A stretch of 64,000 nt of DNA. It comes from Telluribacter roseus (lineage in GTDB: Bacteria; Bacteroidota; Bacteroidia; Cytophagales; Spirosomataceae). A program made the position numbers and the translations under genes. Below, one piece after another: positions 17,973 through 26,731 of this stretch (position 1 is the stretch's first letter; each line of letters opens with the position of its first letter). The notes beneath the pieces were generated by a model. The model was not told where the DNA came from. It saw only the letters and a program-made list of their open reading frames with translations, and searched no databases. Location: assembly GCF_017355915.2 (NCBI RefSeq), contig NZ_JAFEUV020000002.1, positions 434,001 through 498,000 of the forward strand. The letters run 5' to 3'.

Positions 17973-20900
17973 CTACCTGGTAGTGGCCTTAGCCACACTG
18001 CTGAGCGCCTGCTCGCAGAAGGCTCCGACGCTGTTTGAACGGCTGGATGCCTCCGATACGGGCGTTACGTTCGAAAACCGCCTGCAGGAGAGCGAGCAGT
18101 GGAATATCCTGGCCTACGAGTACTACTACAACGGCGGTGGCGTGGCCGTGGGCGACTTCAATAATGACAGCCTGCCCGATATCTACTTTACCGGCAACCA
18201 GGTACCTAATAAGCTTTACCTCAACAAAGGAGATTTTATATTTGAAGACGTCACCGAGAAGGCCGGTGTAGCGGGACGCACTGACGGATGGGCTACGGGC
18301 GTGACCGTAGCGGATGTCAACGCCGATGGTTATCTGGACCTGTACGTGTGCTACTCGGGGCCACTCGCGGCGGATAAGCGCAAGAATCAGCTCTTTATCA
18401 ACAACGGCAACCTGACCTTCACGGAGCGGGCTGAAGAATACGGCGTAGCTGAATCCGGGTACTCCACGCAGGCAGCCTTTCTGGATTACGACCGGGACGG
18501 CGACCTCGACCTGTACGTGATGAACCACAACCTTCGCAACTACGGGCGCAAGGAGGCCGCTTTTCTAAAAGCCAGCCGTGACCCCAATGCGGGGGACAAG
18601 CTGTACCGTAATGAAGGAGGAAAGTTTATAGAAGTAGGTGAACAGGCGGGTATCAGCAGCAATCCGTTGGGATTCGGACTGGGACTGGCCGTAGCCGATC
18701 TGAATCAGGATGGCTGGCCGGACCTGTACGTGGGCAACGACTACGTAGAGGAAGACTACGTGTACCTCAACAACCGCAACGGCAAGTTTGAGGAGAGAGG
18801 CAAGCAGATGATGGGCCACTACTCCTTCTCTACCATGGGTTGCGATATTGCCGATGTCAACAACGACGCCCGTCCGGATGTATTCACCATGGATATGCTC
18901 CCGGCCGACAACGCCCGGCAGAAGCTCCTGGCCTGGCCCGACAGCTGGAGCGTACAGCTCTCCATGCTGGAGAATGGCTTCCACTGGCAGAATATGCGCA
19001 ACATGCTGCACGTCAATGTAGGTACTGATGCCAATGGCCTACCCAAGTTCAGCGAAGTAGGCCAGCTGGCTGGGGTGTCCAACACCGACTGGAGCTGGGG
19101 AAGCCTCTTTGCGGATTTTGATAATGATGGCTACAAAGATATGTTCGTATCCAACGGCTACGTCCGCGACTACACCAACCAGGATTTTATAAAGTACTAC
19201 GCCGACGAGAAGATGAGGGCGGACGGTAATGGCTCACTACTGAAGCACCTGGAAAAGATGCCGTCTACACCCACCCATAACTACATCTTCCGCAACGAAG
19301 GCAATTTATCATTTGCCGACAAGGTAACCGACTGGGGCTTTGACCGTACCACCATAGCCAGCGGCTCCGCCTACGCCGATCTGGACGGTGACGGTGACCT
19401 GGACCTGATCACTAACAACACCAACGAGTCGGCGGGTATATTTCGTAATCACCAGCAGGAGCGGGAGCCGCGGGCTTTTCTGAAAGTAGCTTTTAAGTCG
19501 GCCCCGCCATTGGGAGCCACCGCTCTGGGAGTTACCACTCTGGGAGTCAAAGCACTGGTATATACCGGCGGATCGGTACAGATGCAGGAGTACTACACCA
19601 CGCGCGGCTTCCAATCCAGTTCGGCCGGTCCGTTGCATTTTGGGTTGGGCAAGGCTACGGGAGTGGATTCGGTCCGGGTAGTCTGGCCGGACGGACAGAG
19701 CCAGCTACTCAAAGAGGTGAAGGTAAATCAGACCCTGTACCTGGATAAAGCGAATGCTGCGCCGTATACTAATGGCCCTGCTCCCTATTCAGCTCCGCTG
19801 CTGGAAGAGGTAGCCGCCCCTGCCTTTACGCACCGTGAAAACTTTGTCATTGACTTCAACCGGCAACTACTGCTGCCCCGGCAGTACTCGTACGAAGGCC
19901 CCCGACTGACTAAGGCGGATGTAAACGGCGATGGACTGGAAGATTTCTTTGTGGGAGGGGCTATGGGGCAAAGCGGAGCCATTTTTCTGAAAAGAACTGA
20001 TAACTCTTTCCAACTCTTACGACAGCCCGATTTACAGTCTGATTCTACCTACGAAGACCGCGCGGCTGTATTCCTGGATGCGGATGGCGACGGGGATCAG
20101 GACCTGTACGTAGTAAGCGGAGCCTACGAAATGCAGCCATCGGATGCTGCTCAGGAGGACCGCCTCTACCTGAATGATGGCCGCGGTAATTTTACGAAAG
20201 CCCCAATAGGGTACCTGCCGGGCATCCGTCGCAGCGGTAGCTGCGTAGCCGCGCTGGACGCTGATAAGGACGGCGACGTGGATCTGTTTATAGGAGGAGG
20301 CGTGAGTCCCGGTGAGTTTCCCTACGCCGCCGAAAGCTTCCTGCTGGTCAACGACGGAAGGGGCCATTTTACCGTAGCCTCCGATCCGCTTCCGGTGCTG
20401 GGTATGCTCACCGATGTAGGCGTGGCCGATATCAACCGGGATGGCTGGCCCGATCTGGTGGTAGTAGGGGAGTGGATGCCCATTACCTACTTCCTCAATC
20501 AGAAAGGAAAGTTTGATTTTAAGCAGAAGCAGGTCGTGGAGGGCTCCGAAGGCCTGTGGCTGCGCCTGGCGGGTGCCGATCTGGATAAGGACGGAGACAT
20601 CGATTTTGTGGTCGGCAACTGGGGGCTTAATAATCCTTTCAAGCCCTCCGCCGCCGAGCCGGTTACCCTCTATGCCAACGACTTCGACCGTAACGGTACC
20701 CTTGATCCTTTTATCTCTTACTATATTCAGGGGAAGGAGTACCCGCTGGCTAGTCGTGACGAGGCCCTTGAACAGCTATTGCCCCTGCGGAAGCGATTTA
20801 CCGACTATGCTACCTACGCGAAGGCTACTTTGGGAGAAGTACTTTCAGAAGTGGAACTGAAATCAGCCGAAATACGTAAAGTGGTTGAATTACAGACTAG

Positions 20901-21279
20901 TTTGTTGATGAACGAGAGCGGTAAGCTAGTACTGAAGCCACTGCCTCGACTGGTGCAGCAGGCTCCCGTAAGCGCTATCGCGATTGATGATTTCAATCAG
21001 GATGGGCACCTGGACCTGTTACTAGCTGGTAATCTTTCCAAAACCCGTATTCGGATCGGAAAGATGGACGCCTCCTACGGAAAGGTACTTCTGGGTGACG
21101 GAAAGCAGGGATTTATTTCCGCGGGTATGGATGAGGCTGGTATCAGTATACCTGGTGATACTAAAGATATCCTAAGGGTAGGGGATCAGTGGCTAGTAGC
21201 GCGTAATGATGCCCCTTTGCTGCTATTGCGCAAGAAAAAGCGTACGTTGCCGGATATGCCGCTGACTGTGAATAAGTAG
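17959..21279 (+). CDS. VCBS/FG-GAP repeat lipoprotein with ASPIC/UnbV domain (paralogue 3 of 3)
   Basis: 1,106 residues, overlapping paralogue 2. Lipid-bearing Cys18 in ATLLSACSQKAP. Fourteen calcium-type loops (DFNNDSLPDIY, DYDRDGDLDLY, DLNQDGWPDLY, DFNQDGHLDLL and others). The ASPIC/UnbV domain is at about 507-582 and is longer than in the paralogues because of a small in-frame expansion of a 5-residue unit (LGATA-LGVTT-LGVKA; DNA 19510-19554). The common C-terminal block reads YPLASRDEALEQLLPLRKRF. The three proteins are clearly homologous along their whole length but diverged, so the duplication is old and the copies may bind different partners. Cell-surface location is inferred from the lipoprotein signal. 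Confidence 0.84.
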   Translation: MRTSSYLVVALATLLSACSQKAPTLFERLDASDTGVTFENRLQESEQWNILAYEYYYNGGGVAVGDFNNDSLPDIYFTGNQVPNKLYLNKGDFIFEDVTEKAGVAGRTDGWATGVTVADVNADGYLDLYVCYSGPLAADKRKNQLFINNGNLTFTERAEEYGVAESGYSTQAAFLDYDRDGDLDLYVMNHNLRNYGRKEAAFLKASRDPNAGDKLYRNEGGKFIEVGEQAGISSNPLGFGLGLAVADLNQDGWPDLYVGNDYVEEDYVYLNNRNGKFEERGKQMMGHYSFSTMGCDIADVNNDARPDVFTMDMLPADNARQKLLAWPDSWSVQLSMLENGFHWQNMRNMLHVNVGTDANGLPKFSEVGQLAGVSNTDWSWGSLFADFDNDGYKDMFVSNGYVRDYTNQDFIKYYADEKMRADGNGSLLKHLEKMPSTPTHNYIFRNEGNLSFADKVTDWGFDRTTIASGSAYADLDGDGDLDLITNNTNESAGIFRNHQQEREPRAFLKVAFKSAPPLGATALGVTTLGVKALVYTGGSVQMQEYYTTRGFQSSSAGPLHFGLGKATGVDSVRVVWPDGQSQLLKEVKVNQTLYLDKANAAPYTNGPAPYSAPLLEEVAAPAFTHRENFVIDFNRQLLLPRQYSYEGPRLTKADVNGDGLEDFFVGGAMGQSGAIFLKRTDNSFQLLRQPDLQSDSTYEDRAAVFLDADGDGDQDLYVVSGAYEMQPSDAAQEDRLYLNDGRGNFTKAPIGYLPGIRRSGSCVAALDADKDGDVDLFIGGGVSPGEFPYAAESFLLVNDGRGHFTVASDPLPVLGMLTDVGVADINRDGWPDLVVVGEWMPITYFLNQKGKFDFKQKQVVEGSEGLWLRLAGADLDKDGDIDFVVGNWGLNNPFKPSAAEPVTLYANDFDRNGTLDPFISYYIQGKEYPLASRDEALEQLLPLRKRFTDYATYAKATLGEVLSEVELKSAEIRKVVELQTSLLMNESGKLVLKPLPRLVQQAPVSAIAIDDFNQDGHLDLLLAGNLSKTRIRIGKMDASYGKVLLGDGKQGFISAGMDEAGISIPGDTKDILRVGDQWLVARNDAPLLLLRKKKRTLPDMPLTVNK
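19510..19554 (+). repeat. Three tandem 15-bp units inside VCBS paralogue 3
   Basis: TTGGGAGCCACCGCT, CTGGGAGTTACCACT, CTGGGAGTCAAAGCA: three degenerate 15-base units coding LGATA/LGVTT/LGVKA at the start of the ASPIC/UnbV domain. The paralogues have a single unit at this place (AIGAKV, GVGAKV). Confidence 0.8.
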
Positions 21280-21329
21280 AGTGCAATATAGCCTGACTTA
21301 TTGCAATGTATCAGAAGTGCACCTGGTAC

Positions 21330-21360
21330 TTGTGTACCGATAATTAATCATTTACCTTTG
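21330..21360 (+). promoter_or_regulatory. Bacteroidota-type promoter before the 178-residue gene
   Basis: TTG at 21330-21332, 20-base spacer, TACCTTTG at 21353-21360; a start about 7 bases later leaves a leader of roughly 25 bases before the TTG start codon at 21393. Confidence 0.55.
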
Positions 21361-21392
21361 TAAAAGAATATTTTATCCTTGTACCGTACTAC

Positions 21393-21929
21393 TTGAAAAA
21401 GTTGCTGGCCATCGGTCTATTGCTCTTGCTACTGCTCAATATTTTGGGGCAGTCGGTGGCGGTATTATGTATCGAGCAAATGTACAGAACGTCGGACAAG
21501 GGAACGATGGGTGATGAATGGGTAGTACTTAAAGTACCTCTGTCTATCCCCTATGGTACTACCTGGCAGAACGATGCCCCCTCAGGACTGATCCAGTACA
21601 ACGGTAACTTCTATAACATCGTAGAGCAGCGGTATGAGAATGACTCCCTTTATACCGTCCTGCGCTCCAACCTGAGTGCCCGGGAGCAGTTCTTCGCCAT
21701 TGCCGATCAGCTTCAGCAGCAATTGGGGCAGGATACTGACAAAAGCAGCCCCGTAGAAAGGACGGCGAAATTGCTGGCCGGAGCCTTAAAACATTACTTA
21801 CCTACGCATTACTACGTTAGGCTGTTCTGGTGGGAACTCCTGCCCGAACACTCCCCCGTACCTGCCTATCAATCATTGGTGGCTTCGTCCGACGCTACCC
21901 CTGCATCTCCGCCACCGGAGCTGGTCTAG
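21393..21929 (+). CDS. Secreted or membrane-anchored hypothetical protein
   Basis: 178 residues starting with TTG; the first residues (KKLLAIGLLLLLLLNILGQSVAV) are a strong signal peptide or anchor. The rest is a soluble domain I do not recognise, with VVLKVPLSIPYGTTW, a stretch that reads as beta structure (IQYNGNFYNIVEQRYENDSLYTV, split here only for description), and a helical C-terminal part. The Pro/Ala-rich tail ends DATPASPPPELV. It lies between the third VCBS gene and the haloperoxidase and has its own promoter-like sequence. Small periplasmic proteins of similar layout often accompany transport systems in Bacteroidota, but no function can be assigned. Confidence 0.65.
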   Translation: MKKLLAIGLLLLLLLNILGQSVAVLCIEQMYRTSDKGTMGDEWVVLKVPLSIPYGTTWQNDAPSGLIQYNGNFYNIVEQRYENDSLYTVLRSNLSAREQFFAIADQLQQQLGQDTDKSSPVERTAKLLAGALKHYLPTHYYVRLFWWELLPEHSPVPAYQSLVASSDATPASPPPELV

Positions 21930-21943
21930 CCTATCCCTGTAGA

Positions 21944-22012
21944 CACAAATAGTCGCTGGTGCTGAGGAGCTACACGTGCTCTGGTACCTGATGCTACGTC
22001 GTACTATTTGTG
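21944..22012. other. Long-loop inverted repeat between the 178-residue gene and the haloperoxidase gene
   Basis: CACAAATAGT at 21944-21953 pairs perfectly with ACTATTTGTG at 22003-22012, enclosing 49 bases. There is no T-run directly after it. It could be an RNA structure in a leader or an operator; the gap 21930-22174 shows no gene. Confidence 0.4.
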
Positions 22013-22174
22013 AAGTTATTCGGCAACCCACCATCCCGGCAGCCGTATGCGACTCTGCTATTTCAGGTAGTACTATCGTATGCTCTAGCCGCCTCCTGAT
22101 GGGACTGACCTGCGTCAGTGCATAGCCGACATGAATTGAGTAGGTTTCCAGACTTTTTATATTTACGTAAACCA

Positions 22175-23533
22175 ATGAAAAAGATCTTCCTCCTGGCAGT
22201 GGCTTTTAGCTTCGCTGCCGTACTGAATGGATGTAAAAAATCATCTCCCCCGGAGGTATATAATAAGTTAGCTTCCGATCCGCAGTTGTTTCATAATACT
22301 ACTGTGCAGCTAACCAACGTGATCATCCACGATATCTTTAAGCCACCGGTTGCCAGCCGTATCTATTCGTACTCGTTTCTGGCGGCTTACGAGGCACTGG
22401 CTCCCAGTGATCCTGAGTACCAGAGCCTGGGCGGGCAGCTCAATCAGTTTGAGGTACCTCCCCGTCCTGAAGATGGAAAGGAGTACTGCTATCCGCTGGC
22501 CAGTGCCAAGGCGTTTACCGTAGTAGGTCGGGCATTGACCTTCTCGGGCGATATGTGGGATAAGTACGAGAAAGATTTCTTTAAGAAATACGAAGAAATG
22601 GGTATTCCAGAGGATGTGTACGAGCGCTCCATCACCTATGGTGAACTCGTAGCCAAGCACGTACTCGACTATGCCGCCAAGGATCACTACAAGGAGATCC
22701 GGGGCTTCCGCTATACGGTGACCAACGCCCCCGGTACCTGGGTACCTACCCCACCGGCCTACGCCGATGCCTGCGAACCCATGTGGAATACCGTACGTAC
22801 TTTCACACTTGATTCGGCTGGGATGTTTAAGTGTCCTCCTCCGGCCAAGTATGATCTTAACGAGAAGAGTGAGTTTGTAAAGCTGGCGCGCGAGGTATAC
22901 GACATCGGTAAGAACCTCACCGAAGACCAGCGTACTACGGCCTACTTCTGGGATGATAATCCATTTGTAACCAATGTAGTGGGCCACGTGATGTTTGCGA
23001 ACAAGAAGATGACCCCTCCGGGCCACTGGCTGGCTATTACCCGTATCGTATCCCAGGACAAAAACCTCAGCCTGATAGAGGCGGTAGAGGCTTATACACT
23101 GGCCGCTATATCCATGTTTGATGGGTTTGTGTCGTGCTGGGACGAAAAGTACAAGAGTGTACGCGTACGCCCCGAAACGGTGATCAACGGCAACTGGGAC
23201 CCCAACTGGAGACCTTATCTGGAAACGCCCGCTTTCCCCGAGTACGTAAGTGGTCACAGTACCATTTCGGCTTCCTGCGGAACCATCCTTACCAACCTGA
23301 TCGGGGATAATGTAGCCTTTACCGATACGACCGAGAAGAAGTACGGCCACGGGCAGAAGTCTTTCAAGTCATTCAAGGAGGCCTACTGGGATGCTTCGTA
23401 CAGCCGTATGTACGGGGGCATCCACTACCGTGATGGCGTAGAGGAAGGAACCAACCTGGGTGAGAAAGTAGGTCAGTGGGTGTGGAATACTGCTGTTACC
23501 CGCAAAAGCCGCACTGTGATCGCTAAGCGTTAA
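22175..23533 (+). CDS. Vanadium-dependent haloperoxidase/PAP2-superfamily lipoprotein
   Basis: 452 residues from the ATG at 22175, which gives a clean lipoprotein signal (MKKIFLLAVAFSF... lipid Cys in VLNGCKKSS); the longer frame from 22118 puts charged residues ahead of it and is less likely. The C-terminal half has the three vanadate/phosphate-binding motifs of the superfamily in order: K...RP in DEKYKSVRVRPETV, SGH in EYVSGHSTISASC, and R...H in YSRMYGGIHYRDG. Members either oxidise halides with hydrogen peroxide or act as acid phosphatases; sequence alone does not decide. It ends the plus-strand run begun by susC, facing nadB across a terminator. Confidence 0.85.
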   Translation: MKKIFLLAVAFSFAAVLNGCKKSSPPEVYNKLASDPQLFHNTTVQLTNVIIHDIFKPPVASRIYSYSFLAAYEALAPSDPEYQSLGGQLNQFEVPPRPEDGKEYCYPLASAKAFTVVGRALTFSGDMWDKYEKDFFKKYEEMGIPEDVYERSITYGELVAKHVLDYAAKDHYKEIRGFRYTVTNAPGTWVPTPPAYADACEPMWNTVRTFTLDSAGMFKCPPPAKYDLNEKSEFVKLAREVYDIGKNLTEDQRTTAYFWDDNPFVTNVVGHVMFANKKMTPPGHWLAITRIVSQDKNLSLIEAVEAYTLAAISMFDGFVSCWDEKYKSVRVRPETVINGNWDPNWRPYLETPAFPEYVSGHSTISASCGTILTNLIGDNVAFTDTTEKKYGHGQKSFKSFKEAYWDASYSRMYGGIHYRDGVEEGTNLGEKVGQWVWNTAVTRKSRTVIAKR

Positions 23534-23554
23534 GTAAGTAAAAGTAATTTCTTG

Positions 23555-23593
23555 AAACCTCCTGGAGCGTAGAGTTATCCGGGAGGTTTTTTT
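23555..23593. terminator. Terminator between haloperoxidase gene and nadB
   Basis: Stem AAACCTCCTGGA (23555-23566) with TCCGGGAGGTTT (23578-23589), one non-Watson-Crick position, followed by a T-run on the plus strand. The genes converge here. Confidence 0.8.
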
Positions 23594-23598
23594 ATGTC

Positions 23599-25212
23599 TT
23601 ACTTTAATCCGGTAGCTGCATACTCAGATGCTTCCTGACGGACATTGTCCAGGTTGTAGTGCAGGCCAATGTTTTCGCGCCGGGCCATAGCCATTTTGAG
23701 CACCAGGTACGACACCGTGATCATATTGCGCAGCTCACAGATTGCAACCGACACCTTCGACTCCCGGTAGAGTTGCTCATGCTCCTGATGCAGCAGCTCC
23801 AGACGGTCGTAGGCGCGCTTCATACGTCGGTTGGTACGTACGATGCCCACGTAGTTGGACATGATGCTGTTGAGTTCGCGGGTCATCTCTGTAACGAGGA
23901 TATTCTCTTCCGGATGGGTAGTGCCGGAGTCGTCCCACTCAGGGATGTTGTCAGGAATGCGGGCCTGGGCAAAGTGCTCTAGCGTACTGAGGTAGGCGCG
24001 ATGGCCAAATACTACCGCTTCCAGCAGCGAGTTGGAAGCAAGGCGGTTGCTCCCGTGCAGGCCGGTACAGGCACACTCCCCCACGGCATACAGGAAGTTG
24101 ATATTGGTCTGCCCCCACTCATTGACCCTTACGCCTCCACACAGATAGTGCTGGGCCGGTACCACCGGAATCATATCCTTACGTACATCGATACCGATGC
24201 TAAGGCAGTACTGCGTTATGTTGGGGAAGTGTTCAAAGAATTTTTCGTAATCCAGATGGCGCACATCCAGGTACACGTGCTGGACCCCGTTCTTCTTCAT
24301 TTCGGAGTCAATGGCCCGGGCCACGATGTCGCGCGGGGCCAGCGAGAGGCGATCATCGTAGTACTCCATGAAGGTACTGCCGTCGGCATTCTTCAGAATA
24401 CCACCAAAGCCGCGTACGGCTTCCGAGATCAGGAAAGAAGGCTTCTTGCCCGGCTGGTAGAGGCTGGTCGGGTGAAACTGCACAAACTCCATGTTGTCGC
24501 AGATTCCCTTGGCGCGGTAAGCCATAGCGATACCATCACCGGTAGCAATGGTAGGGTTGGTAGTACTCTGGTAGATATTGCCGATACCGCCGGTAGCCAG
24601 TACCGTAGTACGGGCCAGAAACTTCTCTACCCGGCCTGTCTCACGGTTAAGTACATAGGCACCGTAGCACTCGATATCTTCGCGGTAGCGGTACACCGTC
24701 TGGCCCAGATGGTGCTGTGTGATTAGCTCTACGGCGTAGTAGTGGGTAAATATCTGTATGGACCGGTGACGTTTTACTTCTTCCAGCAGGGCCCGCTCTA
24801 TTTCGGCCCCGGTAATATCCTTAAAGTGCAGGATGCGATGGTCCGAATGTCCTCCTTCGCGGGCCAGGTCATAATCGCCGTCAGGTACCTTATCAAAGCG
24901 GGTACCGTAGTCGATCAGTTCCTGTATACGATCCGGAGCCTCCGTCACCACGATCTCTACGATATTCCGTTTGTTCATGCCATCGCCGGCATCCATCGTG
25001 TCCAGGATATGCTTCTCAAACGAATCAGACTCGGCCCAAACGGCTGCTATGCCTCCCTGTGCGTACTTCGTGTTGGTTTCGTCGGCCTGTACCTTGGTGA
25101 TGATACCAATGGAGATGGGTTCACCCTGGGCTTCAAAATGGCGCGCCAGTTTGGCAGCGTAGCTAAGTCCGGCGATACCGGAGCCGATGATTAGGAAATC
25201 GAACTGAGGCAT
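23599..25212 (-). CDS. nadB: L-aspartate oxidase
   Basis: 537-residue flavoprotein of the succinate dehydrogenase/fumarate reductase family. FAD-binding motif IIGSGIAGLSYAAKLA at the N-terminus, then the family signatures TKYAQGGIAAVW, REGGHSDHRILHFKDITG, ATGGIGNIYQSTTNP, GDGIAMAYRAKG, EFVQFHPTSLY, YLCGGVRVNEWGQT and CTGLHGSNRLASNSLLE. The helical C-terminal domain follows. It converts L-aspartate to iminoaspartate in de novo NAD synthesis, which NadA condenses to quinolinate. nadA lies upstream on the same strand, separated by a small lipoprotein gene; nadC is not in the window. Confidence 0.96.
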   Translation of the reverse strand: MPQFDFLIIGSGIAGLSYAAKLARHFEAQGEPISIGIITKVQADETNTKYAQGGIAAVWAESDSFEKHILDTMDAGDGMNKRNIVEIVVTEAPDRIQELIDYGTRFDKVPDGDYDLAREGGHSDHRILHFKDITGAEIERALLEEVKRHRSIQIFTHYYAVELITQHHLGQTVYRYREDIECYGAYVLNRETGRVEKFLARTTVLATGGIGNIYQSTTNPTIATGDGIAMAYRAKGICDNMEFVQFHPTSLYQPGKKPSFLISEAVRGFGGILKNADGSTFMEYYDDRLSLAPRDIVARAIDSEMKKNGVQHVYLDVRHLDYEKFFEHFPNITQYCLSIGIDVRKDMIPVVPAQHYLCGGVRVNEWGQTNINFLYAVGECACTGLHGSNRLASNSLLEAVVFGHRAYLSTLEHFAQARIPDNIPEWDDSGTTHPEENILVTEMTRELNSIMSNYVGIVRTNRRMKRAYDRLELLHQEHEQLYRESKVSVAICELRNMITVSYLVLKMAMARRENIGLHYNLDNVRQEASEYAATGLK

Positions 25213-25264
25213 AAACAGGGGTATTTATTCTGCTGGTGTCTTTGTTAGAAGTAGTTCAGAAACG

Positions 25265-25726
25265 TTAGTCAGGTTGCTTACTTACAAACTTCAGGGACAA
25301 TTTAGTCACACGCGGTGGATCGTATATCGTACTCCGGGTTTCCATTACAAAATAATCCTCATACACATTGCGTGGGTAGATGTTCCACCCGCCCGTCTTG
25401 GTGACTGAATCACGCAGGGCAATCACATTCTGCACCGGATAGGCCTTCCACTGAAAGTGCTGCGTATTGCCCGGTCCCTGAAAGTGTCCCTCAAAGGAGC
25501 CATCGGGTCGGAAACTCAGCCAATCCATATACGTATCAAACCTCACGCCGCTGATATGCGGAATGTGTCTGCCTTCTTTAAACACAGGTACCTCATCCAT
25601 TGCTATTTCCTGAATATACCACCTGGGCACTGCCATCAGCCGCTTTTGTGCTTCCTGCACGTCTTTGGCTGATTTCTGGCAGGCCGCCGTAGTTAATATG
25701 ATAAGCAATAAGAAAAGGCGCTTCAT
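25265..25726 (-). CDS. Small lipoprotein of unknown function between nadA and nadB
   Basis: 153 residues; signal peptide II with lipid-bearing Cys16 (LTTAACQKSAKD). The mature part is rich in aromatic residues and beta-like strands (WLSFRPDGSFEGHFQG, FQWKAYPVQNVIALRD), ending TKLSLKFVSKQPD; it resembles the small lipocalin-like or META-like lipoproteins seen in Bacteroidota but I cannot place it in a family. Only 6 bases separate it from the nadA stop and 52 from the nadB start, so it should be co-transcribed with NAD synthesis genes, although a lipoprotein has no obvious part in that cytosolic pathway. Confidence 0.75.
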   Translation of the reverse strand: MKRLFLLLIILTTAACQKSAKDVQEAQKRLMAVPRWYIQEIAMDEVPVFKEGRHIPHISGVRFDTYMDWLSFRPDGSFEGHFQGPGNTQHFQWKAYPVQNVIALRDSVTKTGGWNIYPRNVYEDYFVMETRSTIYDPPRVTKLSLKFVSKQPD

Positions 25727-25732
25727 CCCTAT

Positions 25733-26731
25733 TTATATCCCTTTGCTCAGCTCCAGCATGCGGGCTACTGATTCATAGGCTTTCTGACGGGTCGCTTCGG
25801 GTACGTGTATCTCCGGTTGCTCATACAGTAGCGCCTTGTATACCTTCTCGAGGGTATTCATCTTCATATAGGGGCACTCCGAGCAGGCGCAGGTATTGTT
25901 TTCGGTAGCCGGAGCCGGGATCAGCCTCTTGTGCGGCACGGCCTCTTTCATCTTATGCAGGATACCCGCTTCGGTAGCTACGATAAAGGTATCATGCGGA
26001 GACTCCTGTACAAATTTCAGCAGTCCAGTAGTGGAGCTGACAAAGTCGGCCTGAAGCAGTACATCTTCCTTGCATTCCGGGTGTGCAATGAGCACGGCTT
26101 CCGGGTGTTCTTCGCGTAGCTTTTGCAGCTTCTCACGCGATATATCAATGTGTACGATACAGGCACCATCCCACAGTACCATATCACGGCCTGTCTTCTT
26201 GGAGACGTACCGGCCCAGGTTGGCATCCGGGGCGAATATAATCTTCTGGTCCTCGGGGAGGCTACCTACGATCTGCAGAGCGTTGGACGAGGTACATACA
26301 ATATCCGTCAGTGCCTTGATCTCGGCTGAGCAGTTGATGTAGCTGATCACAAGGTGGTCGGGGTACTGCGCCTTGAAGGCGGCAAACTTATCCGCCGGAG
26401 CGGAGTCGGCCAGTGAGCAGCCCGCATTCAGGTCAGGAATAACTACTTTTTTGTTGGGGCTCAGGATCTTGGCGGTTTCACCCATGAAATGCACCCCGCA
26501 GAACACGATCATGTCCGCATCAGTAGCGGCAGCCTGCTGCGATAGCCCCAGACTATCACCCAAGTAGTCTGCTATATCCTGAATCTCGGCATCTACGTAG
26601 TAGTGCGCCAGAATTATAGCGTTTTTTTCTTTTTTGAGGCGGTTTATCTCCTCTACCAGATCAATGTTTTTCGCTACCGCTTCGTTCACGTATCCGTAAC
26701 GAGCCACCTGCTCCGCTATCTGATTGGTCAT
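25733..26731 (-). CDS. nadA: Quinolinate synthase
   Basis: 332 residues from the ATG at 26731 ([17 protein letters not shown]), preferred to a further-upstream ATG because the extra 19 residues are not family-like. Motifs: [23 protein letters not shown] at the substrate site (given in two parts: AIILAHYY and [11 protein letters not shown]), [14 protein letters not shown] with the first Fe-S Cys, VCTSSNAL with the second, and [17 protein letters not shown] with the third. The three Cys hold a [4Fe-4S] cluster that condenses iminoaspartate with dihydroxyacetone phosphate to quinolinate. It is the first gene of a nadA-lipoprotein-nadB unit. Confidence 0.96.
   Translation of the reverse strand: MTNQIAEQVARYGYVNEAVAKNIDLVEEINRLKKEKNAIILAHYYVDAEIQDIADYLGDSLGLSQQAAATDADMIVFCGVHFMGETAKILSPNKKVVIPDLNAGCSLADSAPADKFAAFKAQYPDHLVISYINCSAEIKALTDIVCTSSNALQIVGSLPEDQKIIFAPDANLGRYVSKKTGRDMVLWDGACIVHIDISREKLQKLREEHPEAVLIAHPECKEDVLLQADFVSSTTGLLKFVQESPHDTFIVATEAGILHKMKEAVPHKRLIPAPATENNTCACSECPYMKMNTLEKVYKALLYEQPEIHVPEATRQKAYESVARMLELSKGI

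Noticed and set aside
22118-22174. Extended N-terminus of the haloperoxidase
   Set aside because: The 19 extra residues (MHSRHELSRFPDF...) precede a perfect lipoprotein signal peptide and would block its use.
22310-23350. 346-codon minus-strand frame opposite the haloperoxidase gene
   Set aside because: Shadow of the motif-bearing plus-strand gene.
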